Made by a program: the position numbers and the translations under genes
The notes under the pieces: model-generated
The model's input: the letters and a program-made list of their open reading frames with translations, nothing else
Told to the model about the DNA's origin: nothing
Database searches by the model: none
In this document: positions 42,870 through 51,972 of the stretch, in pieces
How the letters are laid out: every line of letters begins with the position of its first letter
Position numbering within the stretch: the first letter of the stretch is position 1
DNA from: Cyanobacteria bacterium UBA791
Lineage (GTDB): Bacteria > Cyanobacteriota > Vampirovibrionia > Gastranaerophilales > Gastranaerophilaceae
DNA length: 64,000 bases
Assembly: GCA_002297005.1 (NCBI GenBank)
Contig: DBIX01000024.1
Location: forward strand, 1 to 64,000
Direction: 5' to 3'

Positions 42870-45168
42870 TTTCTTCTTCTACCTCTCTTTTATAATCACA
42901 AGATTTGTTTGAACATTCAATAGTTGTGCCTCTTTTTAGGACTTTTTTAACTAAAAGTGAGTCACATTTTGGACATTTTTCGCCAGTTGGTTCGTTCCAT
43001 AGCACGAAGTCGCAATCAGGATATTTGCTACAACCATAGAAAAATTTACCATATTTTGATTTACGTTGAACAATGTCACCGCCGCATTTTGGACAGGCTA
43101 CACCTGTTGATTTAACAACACGTTTTCTGTTTTTACATTCTGCGTTAGTGCATTCCATATATTTTCCGTAAGGTCCAACCTTGAAAATCATATCAGAACC
43201 ACATTTTTCGCACTTTTCTTCGCATTTTTCAGGTTCTGCTTGAGCTTCTTCATTTGTTGTTTTTAGAGGAAGCATTGTTTTACATTCAGGATAGCCAGAA
43301 CAACCCAAGAATTGTGAACCAAATCTGCTTGTTCTGATAACCATTTTTCTTCCGCAGTTTGGACAAACAACATCAGATTCGATGCTGATTTGTTCCATAT
43401 TTTTTTCTGCATCGTGAACTGTTTCAATAAAATCTGTATAAAAATCTTTTAAAACATCATTCCAAACAAGTTTATTTTCTGCTATTTCATCCAGTTTGTT
43501 TTCTAAACCGGCTGTGAATTGGTAATCCATTTCCTTAACGAAATGTTTTACAAGTTGTTTAGAAACTGTTCTACCCAAAATTGTTGGGACTAAAGCTTTA
43601 TCAACTTTTTCTACATAACCTTTAGTTTGAATTTTAGTAATAATAGGAGCATAAGTTGATGGACGACCAATGCCATATTCCTCTAAAGATTTAACCAAGC
43701 TTGCTTCTGAAAATCTTGGTGGTGGTTGAGTGAAGTGTTGTTTTGGTGTAACCTCTTCACATTTTAATTCATCACCTTTCTCCATTTTTGGAATTGATTT
43801 TGAATTGTCTTCATCTTCTTCGTTGTATAGTTTTAAAAATCCGTCAAATACAACGTGACTAGTTGATGCTTTTAATCCGTAATCACTAGCTGATATTGTA
43901 ATTGAGGTGTTTGAAATAGTGGCATTTTGCATTTGAGATGCCATAAATCTATTCCAAATAAGTTTGTATAATCTATATTGTTCTGAAGTTAGATATTCTT
44001 TTATTGAATCTGGTGTTCTTTCAGGATAAGATGGTCTAATTGCTTCGTGGGCGTCTTGGACGTTTTTCTTACCTGCTTTTACATAATTATTTGGTGTTGC
44101 TGGATAATATTTTTCACCATATTTTTCTGTAATGAAGTTCTTTGAAGCTTCTACTGCATCGTCAGAAATTCTTACACTATCTGTTCTCATATAAGTAATT
44201 AAACCGACTGCACCATCTGAACCAAGTTCAATACCTTCATAAAGTTTTTGAGCAATTTGCATTGTTTTTGCAACGCCATAACCTAATTTTGATGAGGCTT
44301 CACGTTGTAATGTTGAAGTTATGAATGGTGGAGCTGGTTTTCTTTGAGTTTCTCTAGTTGCAACCTTTGAAACCTCAAATTTTGTGTTTTTATCCTTTAA
44401 AATATCAACAATTTTATTTGCTTCTTCTTCGTTTTTGATTTCAATTTTTTTATCTTTATAAGTGCTTAATTCAGCTTCAAATTTGCCTGTACCTTTTTTC
44501 AAAATAGAAGAAATTGTCCAGTATTCAACAGGTGTGAATGCTTCGATTTCGTCTTCTCTTTCGCAAATCATTCTAAGTGCGACAGATTGAACTCTACCTG
44601 CGGAAAGGTGGTTATTTCTTAACTTTTTCCATAAAACTGGGCTGATTTTATAACCTACAAGTCGGTCTAAGATTTGTCTTGTTTGTTGAGCTTTAACTCT
44701 ATCCATGTCGATTTCTCGAGAGTGTTCAACTGCATATTTTACTGCTTTTGGAGTGATTTCGTTAAACTCAATTCTAAATACTTTATCATCAGGCACGTTT
44801 AACATTTGTCGAACATGCCACGCAATAGCTTCTCCCTCACGGTCAGGATCGGATGCAAGGTAAACTTTTTCGCATTTCTTTGCTATATCATTAAGTTTAT
44901 CTACAACCTTTTTCTTTTCAGGGATTACAACGTAATCAGGTTCAAAATTGTGTTGCACATCGAAGCCTAAAACATTTTTTCTAAAATCTCTGATATGTCC
45001 GTAACTAGCTTCAATGTGGTAACTATCACCTAAAATCTTTTTGATAGTTTTAGATTTTGCAGGTGATTCGACTATTACAAGTGCAGATTCTTTTTTCTTG
45101 CTACTTGTCTTAGCTTTAGCTGTTTTCTTTTCTTCTTTATCTTCTTTTTTTACTGCTGTTCTTGCCAT
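42862..45168 (-). CDS. topA: DNA topoisomerase I
   Basis: This 768-residue type IA topoisomerase relaxes negative supercoils. After a Lys/Ala-rich extension (residues 1-30) comes the Toprim domain (ALVIVESPAKSKTI, SDPDREGEAIAWH), then the active-site Tyr in GLITYMRTDS. Four C-terminal zinc ribbons with paired cysteines (starting CPNCGRKM, CEKCGSDM, CPKCGGDI, CPKCDSLL) end the protein. The ATG at 45168 is chosen because GAGGGG lies just upstream and inside the dprA stop region; a TTG four codons earlier is less likely. Confidence 0.97.
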   Translation of the reverse strand: MARTAVKKEDKEEKKTAKAKTSSKKKESALVIVESPAKSKTIKKILGDSYHIEASYGHIRDFRKNVLGFDVQHNFEPDYVVIPEKKKVVDKLNDIAKKCEKVYLASDPDREGEAIAWHVRQMLNVPDDKVFRIEFNEITPKAVKYAVEHSREIDMDRVKAQQTRQILDRLVGYKISPVLWKKLRNNHLSAGRVQSVALRMICEREDEIEAFTPVEYWTISSILKKGTGKFEAELSTYKDKKIEIKNEEEANKIVDILKDKNTKFEVSKVATRETQRKPAPPFITSTLQREASSKLGYGVAKTMQIAQKLYEGIELGSDGAVGLITYMRTDSVRISDDAVEASKNFITEKYGEKYYPATPNNYVKAGKKNVQDAHEAIRPSYPERTPDSIKEYLTSEQYRLYKLIWNRFMASQMQNATISNTSITISASDYGLKASTSHVVFDGFLKLYNEEDEDNSKSIPKMEKGDELKCEEVTPKQHFTQPPPRFSEASLVKSLEEYGIGRPSTYAPIITKIQTKGYVEKVDKALVPTILGRTVSKQLVKHFVKEMDYQFTAGLENKLDEIAENKLVWNDVLKDFYTDFIETVHDAEKNMEQISIESDVVCPNCGRKMVIRTSRFGSQFLGCSGYPECKTMLPLKTTNEEAQAEPEKCEEKCEKCGSDMIFKVGPYGKYMECTNAECKNRKRVVKSTGVACPKCGGDIVQRKSKYGKFFYGCSKYPDCDFVLWNEPTGEKCPKCDSLLVKKVLKRGTTIECSNKSCDYKREVEEENV

Positions 45169-45176
45169 AATACCCC

Positions 45177-46265
45177 TCAACAGATTGAATATCTGTCCCC
45201 ATCAACTTGAATTATTATGCCTTTTAACTCTAACATTGTCAAGCATGTTAAAAGTTCGTCTGTTTGAAGTTTTGTTTTTGCTTGTATAGTATCAAAGGCT
45301 AAAGGCTCTATTTTTATACTATCTACAACAAGTTTTTCAACTTCGTTTAAATTGTTAAATTTTTCATCAGAATCTGTTTTTACAGTTTTTATTTCCCAAC
45401 TCAAAGCTTCTAAAATATCGTTCGTTTCTGTAACCATAGTTGCACCATTTTTTAGAAGTTTGTAAATACCCTCTGTGTTAGGGTTATTTATTGCTCCAGG
45501 GATGCACATTAGTTCTCTACCTTGTTCAAGGGTTAGGTTTGCACTAATCAAAGCTCCACTTTTTATTGCAGCTTCAACAACAAGTGTTCCTTTTGATAGA
45601 CCTGTTACAATTCTATTTCTTTGCGGAAATCTAAAGGCTATTGGTTTAAATGTCGGATAATATTCTGTAAAAATTACGCCTTGTTCTTCTTCAATTTTCT
45701 TGTACAAATCCTTATTTTGGCTTGGATAAATATAATCAAAACCGCTTGCAATAACACCGATAGTTGCAAGATTATTTTCTATCGCTAAATTATGTGCTGT
45801 TGTATCAATTCCCAGTGCTAAGCCTGAAACAATACAAATGTCTGTGTTTTTAAGTTCATCAATAATTCTTTTTAAGGATTGTTTTCCGTTTGTACTTGCT
45901 TTTCTTGAACCGACTACTGCAAGATTTCTTTCAAAATTGCAACGGTTTAAATCACCTTTATAATAAAGTACGGCAGGTGGATTTGAGATTTCTTTTAAAA
46001 GTTTTGGATAATTATTATCCTCTAATGTTATAAAATTTATTCCTTTGTTTTGAACTTCTTCCAAACATTTATCAGGATTAATTTTATCTCTTGTTTTTAA
46101 AAATTTTTCAGCAAGTTTAACAGACAGTCCCTCAATTTGTTCAAGGTCTGATTTGTTACAATTATATGCTTTTTCAATATCGTTAAAGTGTTGATATAGC
46201 TTTTCAATAGTTCTGCTACCGATTTCTTCTATTGACGAAAGAGCTATCCAATACTTGCTATTCAT
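45177..46265 (-). CDS. dprA: DNA processing protein DprA
   Basis: This 362-residue protein loads RecA on incoming single-stranded DNA during natural transformation. The Rossmann-like core is clear: VVGSRKAS, IVSGLALGIDTTAH, GVIASGFDYIYPSQN, FPQRNRIVTGLSKGTLVVEA and GALISANLTLEQGRE. A C-terminal winged-helix domain follows. It is in the usual position before topA. It overlaps the upstream TPR gene by 8 bases. Confidence 0.96.
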   Translation of the reverse strand: MNSKYWIALSSIEEIGSRTIEKLYQHFNDIEKAYNCNKSDLEQIEGLSVKLAEKFLKTRDKINPDKCLEEVQNKGINFITLEDNNYPKLLKEISNPPAVLYYKGDLNRCNFERNLAVVGSRKASTNGKQSLKRIIDELKNTDICIVSGLALGIDTTAHNLAIENNLATIGVIASGFDYIYPSQNKDLYKKIEEEQGVIFTEYYPTFKPIAFRFPQRNRIVTGLSKGTLVVEAAIKSGALISANLTLEQGRELMCIPGAINNPNTEGIYKLLKNGATMVTETNDILEALSWEIKTVKTDSDEKFNNLNEVEKLVVDSIKIEPLAFDTIQAKTKLQTDELLTCLTMLELKGIIIQVDGDRYSIC

Positions 46266-47034
46266 TCATCATAGCCTCAATTTTTGACACAATTTTTTTA
46301 GTATTATCGATTTCTTCTTGTGGAATATCGTGTTCCATGTAATCGTTGAAATATTCTAAAGCATCCTCGTAATCTTTTCTTGCCAAGAATAAAATACCAA
46401 GCTTTTTATATGCTGGGTGGAACTTATCATTGATTGTTAAAGCTTTCAAATAATTAGAAATAGCTTTATCGATTTCGTCATTAGCTTCATAAGCTTGACC
46501 TAAATAGTAATAAATTAATGCGTTATCTTTTTTGAATTCTACTACGCTTTCAAAATTTGCAATAGCAGATGCCCAGTCGCCTAAATCAAAATAAACTTTG
46601 CCTAAATCATAATATGCATCATAGTTTTCAGGCTGAGCTTCAAGAACTTTATCAAGTTCATCAATAGCCAAATCTAATCTCGCATCTTCCATATAAACAC
46701 GAGCTAAATAATGAGGAATTACAACGTCTTCTGGTAAATATCCCTCACCTGTTAAAAGAATATCAATAGCTAATTCTAATTCTTGTCTTTTATAATATAA
46801 ATCGGCAAGGTTGATATAAGTTTGAGCAAACATTGGATTTACTTTTAATGAGTTTACAAAATTTTCTTCAGCCTCTTCAAGTTTACCTAAATTTGCATAA
46901 GCAACACCGATGTTATTAAGAATTTCAGCTCTGTTTTCAGAGTGAGTATCTAGCATATCTTCAAAAGCTTTGATAGCTTCTTCAAATTTGTTGCTCTTCA
47001 TTAATTCTAAGGCATTGTTTATTTTTTCTGTCAT
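46258..47034 (-). CDS. TPR-repeat protein
   Basis: This 258-residue protein has about seven tetratricopeptide repeats (for example AEILNNIGVAYANLGKLEEA and ALIYYYLGQAYEANDEIDKA) and no signal peptide. It lies 2 bases after the LptA-like gene and overlaps dprA, so it is inside the six-gene operon. The function is unknown; a scaffold role is generic. Confidence 0.85.
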   Translation of the reverse strand: MTEKINNALELMKSNKFEEAIKAFEDMLDTHSENRAEILNNIGVAYANLGKLEEAEENFVNSLKVNPMFAQTYINLADLYYKRQELELAIDILLTGEGYLPEDVVIPHYLARVYMEDARLDLAIDELDKVLEAQPENYDAYYDLGKVYFDLGDWASAIANFESVVEFKKDNALIYYYLGQAYEANDEIDKAISNYLKALTINDKFHPAYKKLGILFLARKDYEDALEYFNDYMEHDIPQEEIDNTKKIVSKIEAMMNE

Positions 47035-47036
47035 TT

Positions 47037-47996
47037 TTATTTCATATCCTTATTGTTTTCAATATTACCGATTACTGTTCTTGTATTACCCTCAGCATAG
47101 AAAGTTTTTGGGTCCATAACAAGTTTGATTTTGTCTGCGTAAACAGTTTTTGTATCTTGGTTGATTAATGAACGCCCTGTAAAGTAAACTTCATTGAATT
47201 TGTTAGTTTTCTTATCAGGATATACTGTCATTTTTGGACCTTTTGCGTAGTAATCTTGATACCAAACTCTTACGTTACCAGAACCTGCAAATGTGTTTGC
47301 TTTTTTGTCAAATTGTTGGTAGTTACCTTTGATTAAAAGAGTTGTACCGTCGTCATTAACCATATTTGACATTGTGTGACCCTCTGCGATTAGCTGTTCT
47401 TTTTCCGCATCGTAGATAAAGTGGTCTGCCTCAGCAGTATGCTTTTCTTGTTTTAATTTTGCATTGCCGTATAGGTCAATTCTTTTTAAGTCGCCTGACT
47501 TATTTGTTCGGATAACTGCTCTATTAGAAAATGTTGTTAAATCCTCATATTTTATAGAAACATTGCCTGATGCTGACATTGTGTTTGTTTTTGTGTCGTA
47601 TTCTTGAATGTCAGACATAATTACTGCGATAGGTTCTTCGCCGTCAAGAATTGTTGATTGTGCGTCACCTATTGCCTTAACAACTTTTGAAATCAAAGAT
47701 AGTTTTAAAATATTAGCCTTAACTTCTCTTTTCTTATTTTCTTGTAAATCAAAAGCATAAGGTTTGTCATAGAAAGTAACGGTATCAAGTTGTTGTCCAT
47801 TTTTCACTTCAACGTCTGCTTTATCACCTAAAACTTTCATTGAGTCTAAAGTTACTTCTACGTTTCCATCAAATTTAATTTTATTTTCTTTTTCGTCAAA
47901 GCTTTGTCTGTCAGAATCGATAATCAAGTCTGAAGCCATGACACAAACTGTTAACAAGCTAACTACTGCTATTAATATTATTAAACCTTTTTTCAT
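47037..47996 (-). CDS. LptA/OstA-like periplasmic protein
   Basis: This 319-residue protein has a signal peptide (MKKGLIILIAVVSLLTVCVMA) and repeated OstA/LptA-type beta-jellyroll units: KIKFDGNVEVTLDSMKVLGD, TMSASGNVSIKYEDLTTFS and TFAGSGNVRVWYQDYYAKGP. LptA bridges the periplasm and carries lipopolysaccharide from LptC to the outer-membrane LptD; the three repeats make this about 1.7 times a usual LptA. The adjacent lptC supports that role. Confidence 0.85.
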   Translation of the reverse strand: MKKGLIILIAVVSLLTVCVMASDLIIDSDRQSFDEKENKIKFDGNVEVTLDSMKVLGDKADVEVKNGQQLDTVTFYDKPYAFDLQENKKREVKANILKLSLISKVVKAIGDAQSTILDGEEPIAVIMSDIQEYDTKTNTMSASGNVSIKYEDLTTFSNRAVIRTNKSGDLKRIDLYGNAKLKQEKHTAEADHFIYDAEKEQLIAEGHTMSNMVNDDGTTLLIKGNYQQFDKKANTFAGSGNVRVWYQDYYAKGPKMTVYPDKKTNKFNEVYFTGRSLINQDTKTVYADKIKLVMDPKTFYAEGNTRTVIGNIENNKDMK

Positions 47997-47999
47997 TGT

Positions 48000-48602
48000 T
48001 TATTTTTTCTCCTTGCTCATTTTGTGATTTTTATCATAAATTTCACTTCGAGTTTTTCCTACAAGTTTAAAGTGTGAATAATCAGAGTTGATAATAACCT
48101 TATTCCCTTTTGAAATAAGCTCTTTGTTTCTGTTTATTCTTACGTTACCTTCTCCGACAATATCTTGGTCAGAACCTGACCAAACAAGTTTGTCACATTG
48201 AAGAGTTGTATTATCTTTTAATGCAATAAATACATCTTGCGTTAATGTGATAGTGTTTGCAGTTTCGTTATATGAACCGCTTTGAGCTTCATAACTCATT
48301 GCAACCTCGTTATCCTTGTAAAAGTTTCCGATAGTTCTATTTAAAACTGCAACTTTATTTTCACTTTCATAATGAGCAGTTTCACCGTAAATTTCCCAAT
48401 ATCTTATGCCATCTCTTGTTTCGGTTAAGATAATGTCATTTACGGATAATTCTTGAGTATTTTCTTTGCCTTTTAAGGCATCTCTGTTCAAGCCATGAGT
48501 TAAAATGTTTGCGTAAACAAAAGCCCATGCCAAAACACCTACAAGAATTACACCTATAAGTATAAATATTTTTGTTGTTTTTGATAAATTCCCTAATCTC
48601 AT
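48000..48602 (-). CDS. lptC: LPS export protein LptC
   Basis: This 200-residue protein has a single N-terminal membrane helix (FILIGVILVGVLAWAFVYA) and a periplasmic beta-jellyroll with ILTETRDGIRYWEIYGETA, ITLTQDVFIALKD and IVGEGNVRINRNKELISKG, the LptC pattern. It receives lipopolysaccharide from the LptBFG pump. It heads the lptC-lptA-TPR-dprA-topA-aroE operon, 3 bases before the LptA-like gene. The start lacks a ribosome binding site and lies 7 bases after a -10-like box. Its presence shows an outer membrane. Confidence 0.87.
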   Translation of the reverse strand: MRLGNLSKTTKIFILIGVILVGVLAWAFVYANILTHGLNRDALKGKENTQELSVNDIILTETRDGIRYWEIYGETAHYESENKVAVLNRTIGNFYKDNEVAMSYEAQSGSYNETANTITLTQDVFIALKDNTTLQCDKLVWSGSDQDIVGEGNVRINRNKELISKGNKVIINSDYSHFKLVGKTRSEIYDKNHKMSKEKK

Positions 48603-48609
48603 ATCATTG

Positions 48610-48618
48610 ATTTTAACA
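48610..48618 (-). promoter_or_regulatory. Extended -10 element TGTTAAAAT before lptC
   Basis: On the minus strand TGT plus TAAAAT ends 7 bases before the ATG. It matches the leaderless geometry seen elsewhere but with one mismatch in the -10 box. Confidence 0.4.
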
Positions 48619-48715
48619 TAAAGGAGTTAATAATTTTAAAATATTTTATTTTGTTAAGCTAATAAACCATGTTTTATTTATTTGTTTTATAATTAATTTA
48701 AATTAAGGAGGAATT

Positions 48716-49597
48716 ATGACTTTAAGATATGATTTGGGTGAACTTGTAACTGCAATGGTTACGCCGATGAATCAAGATGGTACAGTCAATTACGATAAAG
48801 TTGAAGAATTAGCTAATTATTTAGTTGAAAACGAAAGTGATGCAATTCTTGTTGCTGCAACTACTGGCGAATCTCCAACATTAGACCATGAAGAAGAATT
48901 AGAAATTTTAAGCTCTGTTAAAAGAGCAGTCGCAAAACGTGCAAAAATTATTATGAATGCAGGTTCAAATTCAACTGCTTATGCTGTTAAATACGCAAAA
49001 TTAGCAGAAAAAGAAGAATGTGTAGATGCTATTCTTTCTGTTGTTCCATACTATAACAAACCATCTCAAGAAGGTATGTATGCACACTTTTCAGCTGTTG
49101 CAGATGCGGTTGATTTACCGATTATTTTATACAATATTCCATCAAGAACTGGTGTTAACTTAATGCCAAAAACTATTAAGAGATTGTATGATAATCATAA
49201 AAATATTGTTGGTGTAAAACAAAGTTATCCTGATATGGATTTGGTTTCAGAAATCAAATCTCTTACAGGCGATGATTTTGCAATTTATTCAGGCGATGAC
49301 TCTTTAACATTACCAATGCTTTCATTAGGTGCTTATGGTGTTGTTTCTGTGGCATCTCATTTATATGGTCCTGAATTAAAGAGAATGATTACATTATTCA
49401 AGGCTGGTAAAATTGCAGAAGCTAGAGAAATCCATGAAAGCTTATACTACAAGATGAAAAAGTTATTCATGTCTCCAAATCCAGTTCCTGTAAAAGCAGC
49501 TTTACAAAGAAGAGGTTTGATTAAAGATTATGTTAGAAAACCTCTTGTTCAATTAAATGAAGAAGAAAAAGCAGAATTGTTTTCTGTAGTTCAATAA
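48716..49597 (+). CDS. dapA: 4-hydroxy-tetrahydrodipicolinate synthase
   Basis: This 293-residue enzyme makes the first intermediate of the diaminopimelate/lysine branch. It has the TTGESPTL strand with the catalytic Thr, the Tyr in PYYNKPSQEGMYAHF, YNIPSRTG and the Schiff-base Lys in IVGVKQSYPD. The segment after that Lys (QSYPDMD) differs from the usual E-x-[ST]-GD. AAGGAGGAA precedes the ATG, and a TATAAT box lies 23 bases further upstream. Confidence 0.95.
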   Translation: MTLRYDLGELVTAMVTPMNQDGTVNYDKVEELANYLVENESDAILVAATTGESPTLDHEEELEILSSVKRAVAKRAKIIMNAGSNSTAYAVKYAKLAEKEECVDAILSVVPYYNKPSQEGMYAHFSAVADAVDLPIILYNIPSRTGVNLMPKTIKRLYDNHKNIVGVKQSYPDMDLVSEIKSLTGDDFAIYSGDDSLTLPMLSLGAYGVVSVASHLYGPELKRMITLFKAGKIAEAREIHESLYYKMKKLFMSPNPVPVKAALQRRGLIKDYVRKPLVQLNEEEKAELFSVVQ

Positions 49598-49675
49598 CTT
49601 AGCCAATTAGGTTATGTTATTTTAATTACAGTTTTTGTTATAATTTGAAAGTAAATTTAAGATAAGGGATAAAAA

Positions 49676-50977
49676 ATGAAAAACAAAATTATACTTTTTT
49701 GGGTAATCGTTGCCCTAGTTATTGTATCACTTTTTGTTATCTTTACAAAACCTACAAAATTGGGTCTTGACCTTGTTGGCGGTTCAAGATTGTTGCTAGA
49801 AGCTCAAACTTCTGCGACTGTTGCAAAGATTACACCTGATATGATGGATTCATTACAGTTCGCAATTGAAAACCGTGTTAACAAACTTGGTGTTGCTGAA
49901 ACTGTAGTTCAAAAACAAGGCGAAAATAGACTTGTTGTAGAAATTCCAGCAGTTAAAGATTTAAAACAAGCTAAAAAATTCTTAGGTGAAACTGCTGAAC
50001 TTTCATTCAAAAAAGAAATGACAGAGGGTACTGGTAAATGGGTTGATACTGGTTTAACAGGTAATGACTTGAACCGTGCTACTCTAAGTACAAGTACAAA
50101 TGGTCAATGGGTTGTAGACCTTGAATTTAATGATAAAGGTACTAAAAAGTTTGCTGATTTAACTCAACAACTTGTTGGCAAACCAATGGCTATCTTCTTC
50201 AACGGTGAAATGACATCTGCTCCAGTTATTAGAGAACCAATCTTAGGTGGTAGAGCTCAAATTTCTGGTGGCGACAATGGTTTTGCTTATGAAGAAGCAA
50301 AAGAAATGGTTGATTTATTAAACGCTGGTGCATTACCTGTTCCTGCAAAAATTATTGAAGAAAATACTGTAGGTCCTACTCTTGGTGCTGATAGTATTGC
50401 AAAATCAAAAGTTGCAGGTATGATTGGTCTTGGTCTTGTAATGATATTTATGGTTGCATATTATCGTTTACCAGGGCTTATTGCAGATATTGCACTTATT
50501 ATTTATAGTTTATTATTATTTGCATTATTCAAACAAATTCCAGTTACTTTAACTCTTGCTGGTATTGCAGGTTTTATCTTAAGTATTGGTATGGCGGTCG
50601 ATGCAAATATCTTGATTTTTGAAAGAACAAAGGAAGAACTTAGAGCAGGTAGAAGCTTATTTACAGCAATCAATGCCGGCTTCGATAGAGCATTTACAAG
50701 TATCTTTGACTCAAATATGTCAACAATTATTACTTGTATAATTCTTTATTGCTTAGGTACAAGTGTTGTTAAAGGTTTCGCTTTAACTCTTGCTTTAGGT
50801 ACTGCGGTATCAATGTTTAGTGCGATTACAATTACTAAAAACTTTATGCACTTAATCTTTGGTACTGGTGAATTAAAATACCCAGCATTATTTGGCTTAC
50901 GTAAGGATGAAATCGGTACAGCTTATTCTGCTACTGAAACTAAACGTGAAAAAGCTAAATTCGGTGTATTGGATTAG
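49676..50977 (+). CDS. secD: Protein translocase subunit SecD
   Basis: This 433-residue membrane protein uses the proton gradient to help export through SecYEG. It starts with a single helix, then GLDLVGGSRLLLEAQ (the family DLxGG), the large periplasmic domain (PVIREPILGGRAQISGG) and five helices with ILSIGMAVDANILIFERTKEELR. It is paired with secF 14 bases downstream. An extended -10 (TGTTATAAT) lies about 30 bases upstream, with AAGGGAT before the ATG. Confidence 0.96.
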   Translation: MKNKIILFWVIVALVIVSLFVIFTKPTKLGLDLVGGSRLLLEAQTSATVAKITPDMMDSLQFAIENRVNKLGVAETVVQKQGENRLVVEIPAVKDLKQAKKFLGETAELSFKKEMTEGTGKWVDTGLTGNDLNRATLSTSTNGQWVVDLEFNDKGTKKFADLTQQLVGKPMAIFFNGEMTSAPVIREPILGGRAQISGGDNGFAYEEAKEMVDLLNAGALPVPAKIIEENTVGPTLGADSIAKSKVAGMIGLGLVMIFMVAYYRLPGLIADIALIIYSLLLFALFKQIPVTLTLAGIAGFILSIGMAVDANILIFERTKEELRAGRSLFTAINAGFDRAFTSIFDSNMSTIITCIILYCLGTSVVKGFALTLALGTAVSMFSAITITKNFMHLIFGTGELKYPALFGLRKDEIGTAYSATETKREKAKFGVLD

Positions 50978-50991
50978 AGAGGTAGATAATT

Positions 50992-51951
50992 ATGGAAAAT
51001 AAAAAACATTTAGTTCATGTTGTAAAATTTAGATGGCTTTGGATGGGATTATCGGCTCTTCTTTTAATCCCTGGAATTATTGCTATGATTTATTTGACAG
51101 TAACTTTGGATAATCATACTCCACTAAAAGTTGGTATTGATTATACTGGTGGTACTGTTTTTCAATATGGTATTGACCAAAAAGTTGATAACAATGGTTT
51201 AGCTCTATTAAGAGAGAACCTACAAGCAAAAGGTATTGAAAATCCATCATTGCAAATTATCAACGCAAATGATTCAGTTTCAAAATCAACAACAAAAGAT
51301 ATTATTTCAGTTAGAACAAAATTTGTTAACTCTGAAGATGTAAGTTCTGTTTCAGAAAATATCACATCTGTATTAAAATCTGAATACAAAAATGCAGAAC
51401 TTTTATCAACAAGTTCAATCGGACCTACATTAGGTAGTGAACTATTTAAAAATTCATTAATCGCTTTAGGTTTAGCTTGTTTAGGTATCGTTGCTTATTT
51501 GACATTCAGATTCCAATTTGATTTTGCGATTGCTGCAATTTTGGCAACTATCCATGATGTGTTGTTTATTCTTGGTGTATTCGCATTGTTAGGTATCTTT
51601 ATGAATGTTCAAATTGATGGTTTATTCATCACAGCGTTACTTACAGTAATTGGTTTCTCTGTTCACGATACAATCGTAGTATTTGACCGTATCAGAGAAA
51701 ATTCAAGATACTATGCTAAGAAAATGACATTTGGTGAAATTGTTGATGCTAGTGTTAACCAAACTTTAGCAAGAAGTATCAATACTTCATTCACAACATT
51801 GTTGACATTGTTAGCTTTATATTTCTTTGGCGGTACAACTACAAAAGATTTCGTATTAGCAATGGCATTAGGTATTATTATTGGTACTTATTCAAGTATC
51901 TTCTTTGCAAGTATGCTAATTGATTTCTGGAGAGATAAAAAGACTGCATAG
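50992..51951 (+). CDS. secF: Protein translocase subunit SecF
   Basis: This 319-residue partner of SecD has six membrane helices. It shows GIDYTGGTVFQY, IGPTLGSELF, FDFAIAAILATIHDVLF and TVIGFSVHDTIVVFDRIREN, all family hallmarks. It is followed after 21 bases by an exported amylase-like protein. Confidence 0.96.
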   Translation: MENKKHLVHVVKFRWLWMGLSALLLIPGIIAMIYLTVTLDNHTPLKVGIDYTGGTVFQYGIDQKVDNNGLALLRENLQAKGIENPSLQIINANDSVSKSTTKDIISVRTKFVNSEDVSSVSENITSVLKSEYKNAELLSTSSIGPTLGSELFKNSLIALGLACLGIVAYLTFRFQFDFAIAAILATIHDVLFILGVFALLGIFMNVQIDGLFITALLTVIGFSVHDTIVVFDRIRENSRYYAKKMTFGEIVDASVNQTLARSINTSFTTLLTLLALYFFGGTTTKDFVLAMALGIIIGTYSSIFFASMLIDFWRDKKTA

Positions 51952-51972
51952 TAGCTGTCTGGAGTATTGAGT

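Noticed and set aside
48603..48715. Lysine riboswitch before dapA
   Set aside because: The space is about 110 bases and shows no complex stem set; a lysine riboswitch needs more than 150 bases.
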